Origin: Flavobacterium lipolyticum
Lineage (GTDB): Bacteria; Bacteroidota; Bacteroidia; Flavobacteriales; Flavobacteriaceae
Assembly: GCF_020905335.1 (NCBI RefSeq)
Contig: NZ_JAJJMN010000001.1
Span: 124,001 to 188,000, forward strand
Length of the DNA: 64,000 nt
Reading direction: 5' to 3'
The notes beneath the pieces were generated by a model that was given only the letters and a program-made list of their open reading frames with translations, did not search any database and had not been told where the DNA came from. This document shows positions 9,696-16,175 of the stretch, one piece after another (position 1 is the first letter of the stretch; each line of letters opens with the position of its first letter). The translations under genes were made by a program, and so were the position numbers.

Positions 9696-9734
9696 TACGT
9701 ATATTTGCTTAGTCAATTTAGACCAATATACGTA
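9696..9734. promoter_or_regulatory. Pair of TACGTA boxes upstream of the response regulator
   Basis: TACGTA occurs at 9696-9701 and 9729-9734, 62 and 29 bp upstream of the ATG at 9763. A second pair lies just after the gene at 10427-10432 and 10437-10442. Autoregulatory sites for the NarL-type protein are possible but unproven. Confidence 0.3.
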
Positions 9735-9762
9735 GGGTCTTGAAGTAACAATTAAATAAATA

Positions 9763-10422
9763 ATGAGTAAAACGATTCGGGTAGTCCTCGCGGATAATCA
9801 TGTTTTTGTAAGGGACGGAATAAAATCTTTGTTGGAAAACGAAGTAAACATAGAAGTTGTAGGCGAAGCTACAGATGGGATCGATACGCTCGAAGCTGTT
9901 GCAGCAAGTGAGCCAGACTTACTTATACTAGACATACGCATGCCGCATTTAACCGGTATTGAAGTAGTAGAAAAACTTAGAAGTGAAAATAATAAGGTTA
10001 AGATTATTATACTTACCACACATGAATCTGAAGAATATGTACTAGGTGCATTGAAAGCAGGTGCCGAAGGATATTTACTAAAAGATTCCAGCAAAGAAGA
10101 ATTTTTAAAAGCCTTACATACCGTTTTAAACGGAGGAAAATATTACAGCGGTGATGTTTCCGGAATTTTGATTCATCACTTTGTGCATTGTACTGTTTCA
10201 TTAGGGCGTAAACAAGCTTTAGCCGAAGAAATCACGATTACCAAGAGAGAAAAAGAAATTCTGTCTCTTTTATTATCCGGAAAAGGAAATAAGGAAATTG
10301 GCGAAACCCTTAAAATCAGTAAGCGTACTGCCGAAGTTCATCGCTTTAATTTGATGAAAAAACTAAAAGTAAAAAACCTGATGGAGCTTTCAAACAAAGC
10401 AACAGAGTATTCTTTGCTATAA
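9763..10422 (+). CDS. NarL/LuxR-family response regulator (orphan)
   Basis: A 219-residue response regulator. The receiver domain (1-120) has the acidic pair near the N-terminus (VVLADNH), the phospho-acceptor Asp in LLILDIRMP (about residue 57) and the Lys in EGYLLKDS. A GerE/LuxR-type HTH (about 155-215, ITKREKEILSLLLSGKGNKEIGETL) follows. No sensor kinase gene adjoins it, so its partner is elsewhere. It is transcribed alone and ends at the hairpin at 10475-10499. Confidence 0.92.
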   Translation: MSKTIRVVLADNHVFVRDGIKSLLENEVNIEVVGEATDGIDTLEAVAASEPDLLILDIRMPHLTGIEVVEKLRSENNKVKIIILTTHESEEYVLGALKAGAEGYLLKDSSKEEFLKALHTVLNGGKYYSGDVSGILIHHFVHCTVSLGRKQALAEEITITKREKEILSLLLSGKGNKEIGETLKISKRTAEVHRFNLMKKLKVKNLMELSNKATEYSLL

Positions 10423-10474
10423 AAATTACGTACAATTACGTAATCTATTTGCTAAAAATCGTGATATGCAATCG

Positions 10475-10508
10475 GCCCTCTTTCGAAATGAAAGTGGGCT
10501 TTTTTTTT
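10475..10508 (+). terminator. Intrinsic terminator after the response regulator
   Basis: GCCCTCTTTC (10475-10484) pairs with GAAAGTGGGC (10490-10499) with one T-T mismatch, followed by nine T. Confidence 0.8.
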
Positions 10509-10544
10509 GCTATTCAAACTTCCCAATCACACCTTTTTAATTAG

Positions 10545-10552
10545 TATATTTG
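10545..10552 (+). promoter_or_regulatory. Candidate -7 box for the nuclease/phosphatase-family gene
   Basis: TATATTTG is an exact TAnnTTTG match. It overlaps the TTG at 10550 that could open the frame, so transcription would start past that codon; this supports the ATG at 10586 as the true start. Confidence 0.45.
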
Positions 10553-10585
10553 AGAGGGTCTTTTCCAAGACAGGAAAATCAGCTT

Positions 10586-11299
10586 ATGAAAATTATAGCG
10601 TGGAATTGTAATATGGCATTCAGAAAAAAAGCAGCATTCCTTGACGCTTACAAAGCTGATATTGCTGTTATTTCAGAATGTGAAAATCCTGAAAATCTAA
10701 AGTTCAGTCCCGGAACAATATTACCAAACGACATGCTTTGGTACGGAACCAATCCGCACAAGGGACTTGGTGTTTTCTCCTATAGTAATTACAGGTTTAA
10801 ATTATTAGACTGTCATAATCCTCTTTTCAAAAACATTTTACCCATAGCAGTAACCGACGGGGAGATCGATTTTACTTTGTTTGCCATTTGGGCCAATAAT
10901 CCTCAGGACAAAGACGGACAATATGTAACTCAGGTATGGAAAGCGATTCATTATTATGAAGATCTGATCACCGAAAATAGAACCATTTTAACGGGAGATT
11001 TCAACAGCAACACGATTTGGGATAAACCCCGAAGAGAAGCCAATCATACCTCCGTTGTAAATAAACTGGGCGAACAACAAATTTTTAGTGCCTATCACAA
11101 ATACTTCAATCAAATACAAGGTAAAGAAGAGCATCCTACTTTATATCTTTACCGGCATGAAAACAAACCCTACCACCTTGACTACTGCTTTGCCTCACAA
11201 GATTTCATGAAAGTTTTAAAAAGTGTGGAAGTGGGCACTTATCGCGATTGGATGATGTACAGCGATCATATTCCTTTAATCATTAATTTCAATATATAA
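10586..11299 (+). CDS. Endonuclease/exonuclease/phosphatase family protein
   Basis: A 237-residue protein. The fold markers of the EEP superfamily are present in order: IIAWNCNMAFRKK at the N-terminus, AVISECE with the metal-binding Glu near residue 35, LTGDFNSN near 144-151, and the C-terminal HLDYCFA and YSDHIPLI with the catalytic His. The reaction should be metal-dependent phosphodiester or phosphomonoester hydrolysis; the substrate is not visible. The frame is open upstream to a TTG at 10550, but I start at ATG 10586 because the conserved fold begins there. The methyltransferase gene follows after 3 bp, so the two are probably co-transcribed. Confidence 0.85.
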   Translation: MKIIAWNCNMAFRKKAAFLDAYKADIAVISECENPENLKFSPGTILPNDMLWYGTNPHKGLGVFSYSNYRFKLLDCHNPLFKNILPIAVTDGEIDFTLFAIWANNPQDKDGQYVTQVWKAIHYYEDLITENRTILTGDFNSNTIWDKPRREANHTSVVNKLGEQQIFSAYHKYFNQIQGKEEHPTLYLYRHENKPYHLDYCFASQDFMKVLKSVEVGTYRDWMMYSDHIPLIINFNI

Positions 11300-11302
11300 A
11301 TC

Positions 11303-11926
11303 ATGACCAACACCTGGACCGAACGGTGGAACGACCGTTACAGCGCCGAAGAATTTGCTTACGGCACCGCACCCAACAATTATTTAAAAGAATCATTAGA
11401 AAAACAAGACCCCGGAACGATTCTTTTTCCCGCTGAGGGAGAAGGTCGAAATGCCGTTTATGCAGCTAAACTGGGCTGGACAGTTTCAGCATTTGATATT
11501 AGTTCGGAAGGCAAAAACAAAGCCCTTAAACTTGCCGAATCCGAAAATGTCATTCTGGATTATCAGGTTGGAGAACTCGAAACCTTAGAATATCAGCCGG
11601 GGCAATTCGATGCTATTGCTTTAATTTATGCACACTTTCCCGCAGAAATTAAATCGTCAATTCATAAAACACTTGATCAATACCTGCGCAAAGGCGGCTG
11701 TATCATTTTTGAAGCTTTCAGTAAAAAACATTTAGACTATCTCGCCATAAATGATAAAGTTGGCGGACCAAAAGATATTGCTTCTCTGTTTTCAATGGAA
11801 GAAATCCAATCTGATTTTCCCAATTATGAGATCGTCACACTGGAAGAAAAAGAAATTGAACTCAATGAGGGCCTTTTTCATAACGGAAAAGGTTCCGTAA
11901 TCCGATTTATCGGAAAGAAAAAGTAA
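11303..11926 (+). CDS. Class I SAM-dependent methyltransferase (TehB/TPMT-like)
   Basis: A 207-residue cytoplasmic methyltransferase. The N-terminal [24 protein letters not shown] is typical of a TehB-like subgroup that methylates small electrophiles or chalcogen compounds. Motif I appears as [19 protein letters not shown] (about 40-58), with an acidic ribose-binding residue in VSAFDIS. A post-[13 protein letters not shown] segment follows. Its substrate is unknown. It starts 3 bp after the nuclease-family gene and overlaps nothing downstream. Confidence 0.88.
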   Translation: MTNTWTERWNDRYSAEEFAYGTAPNNYLKESLEKQDPGTILFPAEGEGRNAVYAAKLGWTVSAFDISSEGKNKALKLAESENVILDYQVGELETLEYQPGQFDAIALIYAHFPAEIKSSIHKTLDQYLRKGGCIIFEAFSKKHLDYLAINDKVGGPKDIASLFSMEEIQSDFPNYEIVTLEEKEIELNEGLFHNGKGSVIRFIGKKK

Positions 11927-11943
11927 TTCGTTATACAAACATT

Positions 11944-11971
11944 TGTAGAGACGCTGCAATGCGTCTCTACA
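11944..11971. repeat. REP-like palindrome
   Basis: TGTAGAGACGC (11944-11954), loop TGCAAT, GCGTCTCTACA (11961-11971): an 11-bp perfect stem 17 bp after the methyltransferase stop. The GTAGAGACGC motif is a widespread type of intergenic palindrome; it may also stabilise or end the transcript. Confidence 0.65.
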
Positions 11972-12136
11972 CCACACCTCTCCACCCTCAACCAAATGTG
12001 TTCTGCCCTCTCCGATCACAACTGAAAAATATCTAAAACAATATTCCGAATAAGAAGCTGTTTCCAGCTGTTCGTTGTATCTTTTGTCCCGAACCCCGGT
12101 ACAAAAGGATGTCACTACCATCTGGGCTAGTGAGCT

Positions 12137-12240
12137 CAGTGTACAGTGCACAGTTTACAGTTTACAGTGTACAGTTTACAGTGCACAGTTTGCATTTCAC
12201 ATTTCACATTTCACAATTAGTAATTAACAATTAACAATCA
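12137..12240. repeat. Heptamer-phased tandem repeat array
   Basis: About fifteen consecutive 7-nt units that drift in sequence but keep phase: CAGTGTA, CAGTGCA, CAGTTTA, then CAGTTTG, CATTTCA (three times) and CAATTAG/CAATTAA types. Confidence 0.8.
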
Positions 12241-12451
12241 ACTCCTCCCATTTTCCATGTAGAATTGTTAAGGAATTTTGACATACAATTTTGACAACCC
12301 ATACAAACAATTCACTTTCAAATACTTAATATCAAAATTTATCCGAAAACTTAACATTACAAGACTTGTTTTATCATTATCTTTACTTAACTATAAATTA
12401 ACCATTTGATTACATTGCCAGTAATTAACCTTATCTAAAAGCGTATTAAAT

Positions 12452-13111
12452 ATGGAAAACAAAACCGAAGAAACGAATCCTGAGAAGATCGATTCACCAA
12501 AAACTGAAACCATTCAACCTGTTACTGATAATGTAAAACCTGTTACCGCTCCTGTTAAAAAAGCACCCGTTCGTAAAGCACCAGCTACCAGAACAACAGC
12601 AGCAAAGCCAGCAGCAACTAAACCGGCAACGGTAAAAGCTCCGGCAGCTTCTGTTGCAAAAGCTGCAACGACGACCACAGCAAAAGGCCCTGCCAAAGCG
12701 GTTATAAAACCGGCAGCAGTGACTACACCTAAACCAGCCGCACAGAAAACACCAGCAAAAACCGCAGCTGCACCAGCTGCTAAGCCAGTAGAAAAATCGG
12801 CTACTGAAACAACTGTTTCTAAACCAAAAGAAGAAAATACTAACCAGGCGGTTAAAATCGAAGATAAAGCTGCTAAAAAAGCCAAAAAAGTGAAAGACAA
12901 AGAAAAAGAAAAAGCCAAAAAGAAACTGGCTAAGAAAAAAGAGAAAGCTAAAAAAGATAAACAGAAAGAAAAAGCTAAAAAGGCAAAACTAAAAGCTGCA
13001 GCCAAGAAAAAAGAAAAAGCAAAAAAAGCAAAGGAAAAGGCTAAAGCCAAAAAAATTGCAAAAAAGAAAGCAAAGGCTAAAAAAAAGGCAAAAGCTAAAA
13101 AGAAAAAATAA
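12452..13111 (+). CDS. Lys/Ala-rich histone H1-like protein
   Basis: A 219-residue, strongly basic, low-complexity protein. After a short acidic start, residues about 25-125 are Ala/Pro/Lys/Thr-rich (AAKPAATKPATVKAPA type), and from about 135 to the end the chain is nearly all Lys and Ala (KAKKKAKAKKK type). Such tails resemble eukaryotic H1 C-termini and bacterial AlgP/Hc-like DNA-binding proteins, so nucleoid binding is likely. Composition, not a fold, is the only basis. A long frame on the opposite strand is a shadow of this biased composition. It is a single-gene unit ended by a 16-bp hairpin terminator. Confidence 0.75.
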   Translation: MENKTEETNPEKIDSPKTETIQPVTDNVKPVTAPVKKAPVRKAPATRTTAAKPAATKPATVKAPAASVAKAATTTTAKGPAKAVIKPAAVTTPKPAAQKTPAKTAAAPAAKPVEKSATETTVSKPKEENTNQAVKIEDKAAKKAKKVKDKEKEKAKKKLAKKKEKAKKDKQKEKAKKAKLKAAAKKKEKAKKAKEKAKAKKIAKKKAKAKKKAKAKKKK

Positions 13112-13115
13112 TACT

Positions 13116-13153
13116 AAAAAAGGTTTGACTTTATAAAAGTTGAACCTTTTTTT
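13116..13153 (+). terminator. Strong intrinsic terminator
   Basis: The left arm AAAAAGGTTTGACTTT pairs with AAAGTTGAACCTTTTT over 16 positions with two G-U pairs, followed by T residues. It ends the histone-like gene. Confidence 0.85.
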
Positions 13154-13159
13154 ATATAA

Positions 13160-13620
13160 CTAAGGAGTGAATAAAAAGGTTGAAAAACCAATAGTATAAA
13201 TATTGTGCAGCGCACTATAATCTAAGTTAAGAGAGAATATTGCCCTGAAAAAGCAAGAACAACTTTTACATTGTGTTTAGGCTTTTGCCCTTTCAGGGCC
13301 TAAAACATCTTTTCACCATTCATACATAGCGCTTCGCGCCATGCTACGGCTAAGGCTCTTTCAGAGCAACTTTTTTTATACAACAATAAGTAAATAAAGG
13401 GCTGAAAGCCCAATAGCACAAGTATAGTGCAACGCACTATGATCTAAGTGAAAAGAGAATATTGCCCTGAAGGGGCAAGAGCAATCTGGATAACTATTCT
13501 TTCATTCTGTTCAGGCTTTTGCCCTTTCAGGGCGTAAAACATCTTTTCACCATTCATACATAGCGCTTCGCGCCATGCTACGGCTAAGGCTCTTTCAAAG
13601 CAACTTTTTATCTTGATCTT
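13160..13620. repeat. Two tandem copies of a ~230-bp noncoding repeat
   Basis: Copy A (about 13170-13380) and copy B (about 13392-13606) share long identical stretches, such as CATACATAGCGCTTCGCGCC starting at 13321 and 13555, a period of 234 bp. Each contains palindromic parts: GGCTGAAAGCC-type ends, GCCCTTTCAGGGC and GCTCTTTCAGAGC/AAAGC. No ORF of note occurs in either. It resembles the dispersed noncoding palindromic repeats of Bacteroidota. No transposase is near. Confidence 0.75.
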
Positions 13621-13638
13621 ACCTAACTCTCGTCACCC

Positions 13639-14427
13639 TTACAAGTTTAAATTCTGAAAAATAAATTCATCGTCAAAATGTTCCTGAAAATAGGAGATCC
13701 AGTCTGAAGTGTTTCTTACTACTTCACCAATTACAATAATAGCAGGTGATGTCATACTTTTTTCGGAAGCCAATTTTACAATGGTATCAATCGTTCCGAC
13801 TACTTTCTGTTCCGATTCTTTTGTACCGTTTTGGATAATGGCAATAGGCAGATTGTCTTTCCTATTCTCCTGATAAATCGATATGATTTCAGTTAGTTTA
13901 TGCATTCCCATCAAAATAATTACGGTCGCCGCCGATTGAGAAGCCAAATGAATATCCTTAGATAATTTATGATCAGAAGTCGTTCCTGTAATGACCCAAA
14001 AACTTTCAGCTACCTTACGCTGCGTTATGCTAATTCCAGCCGAAGCCGGAACTCCTAAAGCAGATGAGATTCCGGGAACAATGTCTGTTTCAATTCCAAA
14101 CTGTTCTGCAAATTCAATTTCTTCACTTCCTCTTCCAAAAACAAACGGATCACCTCCTTTTAAGCGAACCACATGCCCGTACCGTCTTGCCATCGAAACA
14201 ATCAATTCGTTAATCTGATCCTGTGTGTAAGCATGACAGCCCAATCGTTTTCCAACAAAAATAATTTCGGCATTTGAGGCGTATGTTAATAATTCTTCAT
14301 TGACTAATGCATCATACAAAACGACTTTGGCGCTTTTTAAAACTTTTATCGCTTTAATGGTAATCAGTTCGGCATCACCCGGTCCTGCTCCAACAATCGT
14401 TAACTTTGGTATTTTCAAACTTTGCAT
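13639..14427 (-). CDS. cobA: Uroporphyrinogen-III C-methyltransferase (SUMT)
   Basis: A 262-residue SAM-dependent enzyme that methylates uroporphyrinogen III at C2 and C7 to precorrin-2, the step toward siroheme and cobalamin. The family signatures are all present: TIVGAGPGDAELITIKAIKVL at about residues 9-29, YDALVNEELL, VVRLKGGDPFVFGRGSEE near 86-103, VPGISSALGVPASAGI near 117-132 and a late ILMGMHKL. It is a stand-alone SUMT domain, with no CysG dehydrogenase/chelatase part. It follows mobA with a 6-bp gap, so the pair is an operon; siroheme plus molybdenum cofactor points to nitrate/nitrite assimilation, and siroheme also serves sulfite reductase. Confidence 0.93.
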   Translation of the reverse strand: MQSLKIPKLTIVGAGPGDAELITIKAIKVLKSAKVVLYDALVNEELLTYASNAEIIFVGKRLGCHAYTQDQINELIVSMARRYGHVVRLKGGDPFVFGRGSEEIEFAEQFGIETDIVPGISSALGVPASAGISITQRKVAESFWVITGTTSDHKLSKDIHLASQSAATVIILMGMHKLTEIISIYQENRKDNLPIAIIQNGTKESEQKVVGTIDTIVKLASEKSMTSPAIIVIGEVVRNTSDWISYFQEHFDDEFIFQNLNL

Positions 14428-14433
14428 AACGGT

Positions 14434-15006
14434 TTAACTTAGATTGACATTCAAATCGTCTAATTCGTCAGCCGAATTAATTCTGCTTAGGTGAAAAACT
14501 TCACTTTCTTCCAGATTAATAATCTGGTGTGGTATTCTTTCCAGCAAATCCATCACTTTTAATTCATTACCATCAATGGCTTTTTTAATAAAAGGAATCA
14601 TTATTCTGGAATAAATTCCTATTAGCGGATGCATGCGGCTTTCTGAAGCAAAAACTGTAATTCCGGCTTCTTCTGTATGTTTAGAAAGAAGTTCCTGCAA
14701 TAATTCTGTTGAAATTAACGGAATATCACAACTCAAAATCAGATTAAATTCGGTTTCAGATTGTAGTAAGGCTGTATAAATTCCTCCTAGCGGACCTTTA
14801 TCTGCAATAACATCCGGTATTTTTGGATAAGTGAGATAATCATATTCTTTAGATTCTGTGATTAATACAATCTTTTGAGTTACGGGTAAAATGGCTCCGA
14901 TAATGTGCTCTATAAACGGCTTTTTCCGAAACAAAACCAATCCTTTCTCCGACTGCAGCTGAGAACTTTTTCCTCCACAAAGAATAAATGCTGTAAGTGT
15001 TTCCAT
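14434..15006 (-). CDS. mobA: Molybdenum cofactor guanylyltransferase
   Basis: A 190-residue nucleotidyltransferase that transfers GMP to molybdopterin. The N-terminal LCGGKSSQLQSEKGLVLF corresponds to the LxGGxSxRMGxDK motif, although the usual Arg-Met-Gly is Gln-Leu-Gln, a divergence worth noting. IADKGPLGGIYTAL near residues 73-86 and SCDIPLIS near 99-106 are the other hallmark segments. It is the first gene of the mobA-cobA pair. A related cytidylyltransferase (MocA) is an alternative, but the short length and GPLGGI motif favour MobA. Confidence 0.85.
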   Translation of the reverse strand: METLTAFILCGGKSSQLQSEKGLVLFRKKPFIEHIIGAILPVTQKIVLITESKEYDYLTYPKIPDVIADKGPLGGIYTALLQSETEFNLILSCDIPLISTELLQELLSKHTEEAGITVFASESRMHPLIGIYSRIMIPFIKKAIDGNELKVMDLLERIPHQIINLEESEVFHLSRINSADELDDLNVNLS

Positions 15007-15020
15007 GATTTTATTATTTT

Positions 15021-15185
15021 GTTTCAGGTTTCAAGTTTCAAGTTTAAAGTTTCAGGTTTAAAGTTTCAAGTTTCAGGTTTCAGGTTTAAAGTTTCAGGTT
15101 TAAAGTTTCAGGTTTCAGGTTTCAAGTTTCAGATTTCAAGTTTCAGATTTCAAGTTTCAGGTTTCAAGTTTCAGGTTTCAAGTTT
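15021..15185. repeat. Heptamer tandem repeat array, about 23 units
   Basis: Consecutive 7-nt units GTTTCAG, GTTTCAA, GTTTAAA and ATTTCAA, kept in phase for ~165 bp, just upstream of the mobA start. An apparent 97-residue frame across it is only the translated repeat. Confidence 0.9.
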
Positions 15186-15654
15186 GCTCCTAGTCTAATC
15201 ACTAAGATCGAAAACTCATAACTAATAACTCATAACTAATAACTACCTCTTCTTTCACCCTATAAATTTAGCTTAATTCTTTGGAATAGTCCTTCAAAAA
15301 TCAATTTGGTTTGATGATTAGCACTTAAAATGAACTGATTTACTTCTAAATTTTAAAGATTTTGACTGGTTCGAAATGGTCTCTCTTATTAATCTATTAT
15401 GAAACTTCTTAGACCAAAAAACACTTTATCAGACGTTTTTGCATTATTTTAAAATTAGGTAAGGCATTAAAAACTAGAAAACTAAGTATAAAGTACTACA
15501 TTTTTTAACATAAAAAAAGACAAGCTATTATTTTTAAACTTCTTCAAACAAAACAATCAAACCACTCATAATCAACATATTATAAACTTAAAAATCATAC
15601 AAAAAACTCCCTGATTTGTACTTTCTCAAAAAAAAATAAACAAATTTTTGGTTT

Positions 15655-15810
15655 TTATTATATTAAAATTAACTTTGTCTATAGGATTAGTAGAGTTTAA
15701 AATAATATTTGAAACCAAAAAAATCATATTTTGAAAACAACCGAAAACAGATCGTATTACATTCTTCCTAAAAAATATACATATAACACTTTTTGTTATA
15801 TGTGCATCTG
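15655..15810 (+). promoter_or_regulatory. Conserved upstream block (copy 1) shared by SusC and encapsulin operons
   Basis: Contains the box TCTATAGGATTAGTAGA (15678-15694; TCTA-N9-TAGA), then a conserved ATTTTGAA.ACAAC stretch that may include the promoter -7 region, then ATTACATTCTTCC, and a hairpin ACATATAAC / GTTATATGT (15779-15803) with loop ACTTTTT. Copy 2 lies at 28050-28192. The TCTA box is ~50 bp upstream of the possible -7 region, a position that suits an activator. Confidence 0.75.
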
Positions 15811-16010
15811 TTGCTAAACCTCTGCCCTTTTTTTCGTTTGCCTTCGATTTCTCTTTTACATCGAATCGTTTAAAAAACGAATTTTTAAATATACACAAGA
15901 TTCCATATTGAAATTTCAAAGTCGGTTTGACACATTTGTTTGTGTCAAAATGAGCACTGAAACTATACCTATATCTTAAAAAAAATGACTAACCATTAAA
16001 AAAAAACAAA

Positions 16011-16043
16011 ATGAAAAACATGCACAGCTGTTGCTGTAAATAA
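16011..16043 (+). CDS. Candidate Cys-rich leader peptide (MKNMHSCCCK)
   Basis: A 10-codon ORF with sequence MKNMHSCCCK and stop TAA, 133 bp before the SusC start. The three cysteine codons (TGT TGC TGT) sit just before the stop, and a 10-bp GC-containing hairpin begins 6 bases after the stop. Regulatory upstream ORFs ending in consecutive Cys codons are known in mycobacteria, where ribosome stalling reports cysteine level. The presence of a sulfatase operon downstream makes a cysteine-responsive attenuator plausible. That this ORF is translated is inference. Confidence 0.5.
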   Translation: MKNMHSCCCK

Positions 16044-16048
16044 AAAAA

Positions 16049-16074
16049 GCCATTTCTGCGGCAACAGAAATGGC
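16049..16074 (+). promoter_or_regulatory. Hairpin directly after the Cys-rich leader ORF
   Basis: GCCATTTCTG (16049-16058) and CAGAAATGGC (16065-16074) form a perfect 10-bp stem with loop CGGCAA. No U-tract follows, so it is not a standard intrinsic terminator; it may act as an attenuator arm or Rho/translation-linked element. A further hairpin AGTTGAA/TTCAACT lies at 16120-16135. Confidence 0.7.
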
Positions 16075-16175
16075 AAGGCTTAAAGAATATTTATCACTAA
16101 ACCAAGAATATGATCAGAGAGTTGAAAATTCAACTTTCAGGGCTTCTTGTTCATTAATTAAACCAGTACAAAGAA

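Larger units (their letters stand above)
11927..12451. other. Intergenic region with a REP-like hairpin and heptamer repeats
   Basis: No gene is seen. It holds a perfect inverted repeat (11944-11971), an imperfect palindromic stretch around CTTTTGT...ACAAAAG (about 12078-12105) and heptamer tandem repeats (12137-12240), each listed separately where supported. The final ~200 bp is AT-rich and carries the promoter of the histone-like gene, with a near-consensus TATCTTTA at about 12378-12385. Confidence 0.6.
15007..16175. other. Long intergenic and leader region upstream of the sulfur-region SusC
   Basis: About 1.2 kb without an ordinary gene. In order it holds a heptamer array (15021-15185), an AT-rich stretch with no clear feature (15190-15650), a conserved regulatory block shared with the encapsulin promoter (15655-15810), a Cys-rich 10-codon ORF (16011-16043), a 10-bp hairpin (16049-16074) and a second small hairpin (16120-16135) just before the SusC start. 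Confidence 0.75.

Noticed and set aside
12000..12120. Possible remnant of a mobile element or RNA between the methyltransferase and histone-like genes
   Set aside because: Only a short imperfect palindrome can be seen; no ORF or termini support an element.
12514..13050. 178-residue frame on the minus strand opposite the Lys/Ala-rich gene
   Set aside because: Its Phe/Ala/Leu composition is the mirror image of the Lys/Ala codons on the other strand; no start context or family.
15021..15185. CRISPR array
   Set aside because: Units are only 7 nt and contiguous with no spacers.
14905..15198. 97-residue frame FQVSSFKFKVS-like across 15020-15185
   Set aside because: It is the translation of a 7-nt tandem repeat in one frame, not a protein.
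15626..15919. 97-residue minus-strand frame over the regulatory block
   Set aside because: The block's conservation is non-codon-like and includes a hairpin; no family, and no gene is expected there.
16049..16074. Intrinsic terminator after the Cys-rich leader
   Set aside because: The stem is strong, but the bases after it are AAGGCTTAAAG, not a T-tract, so it is listed as a regulatory hairpin instead.
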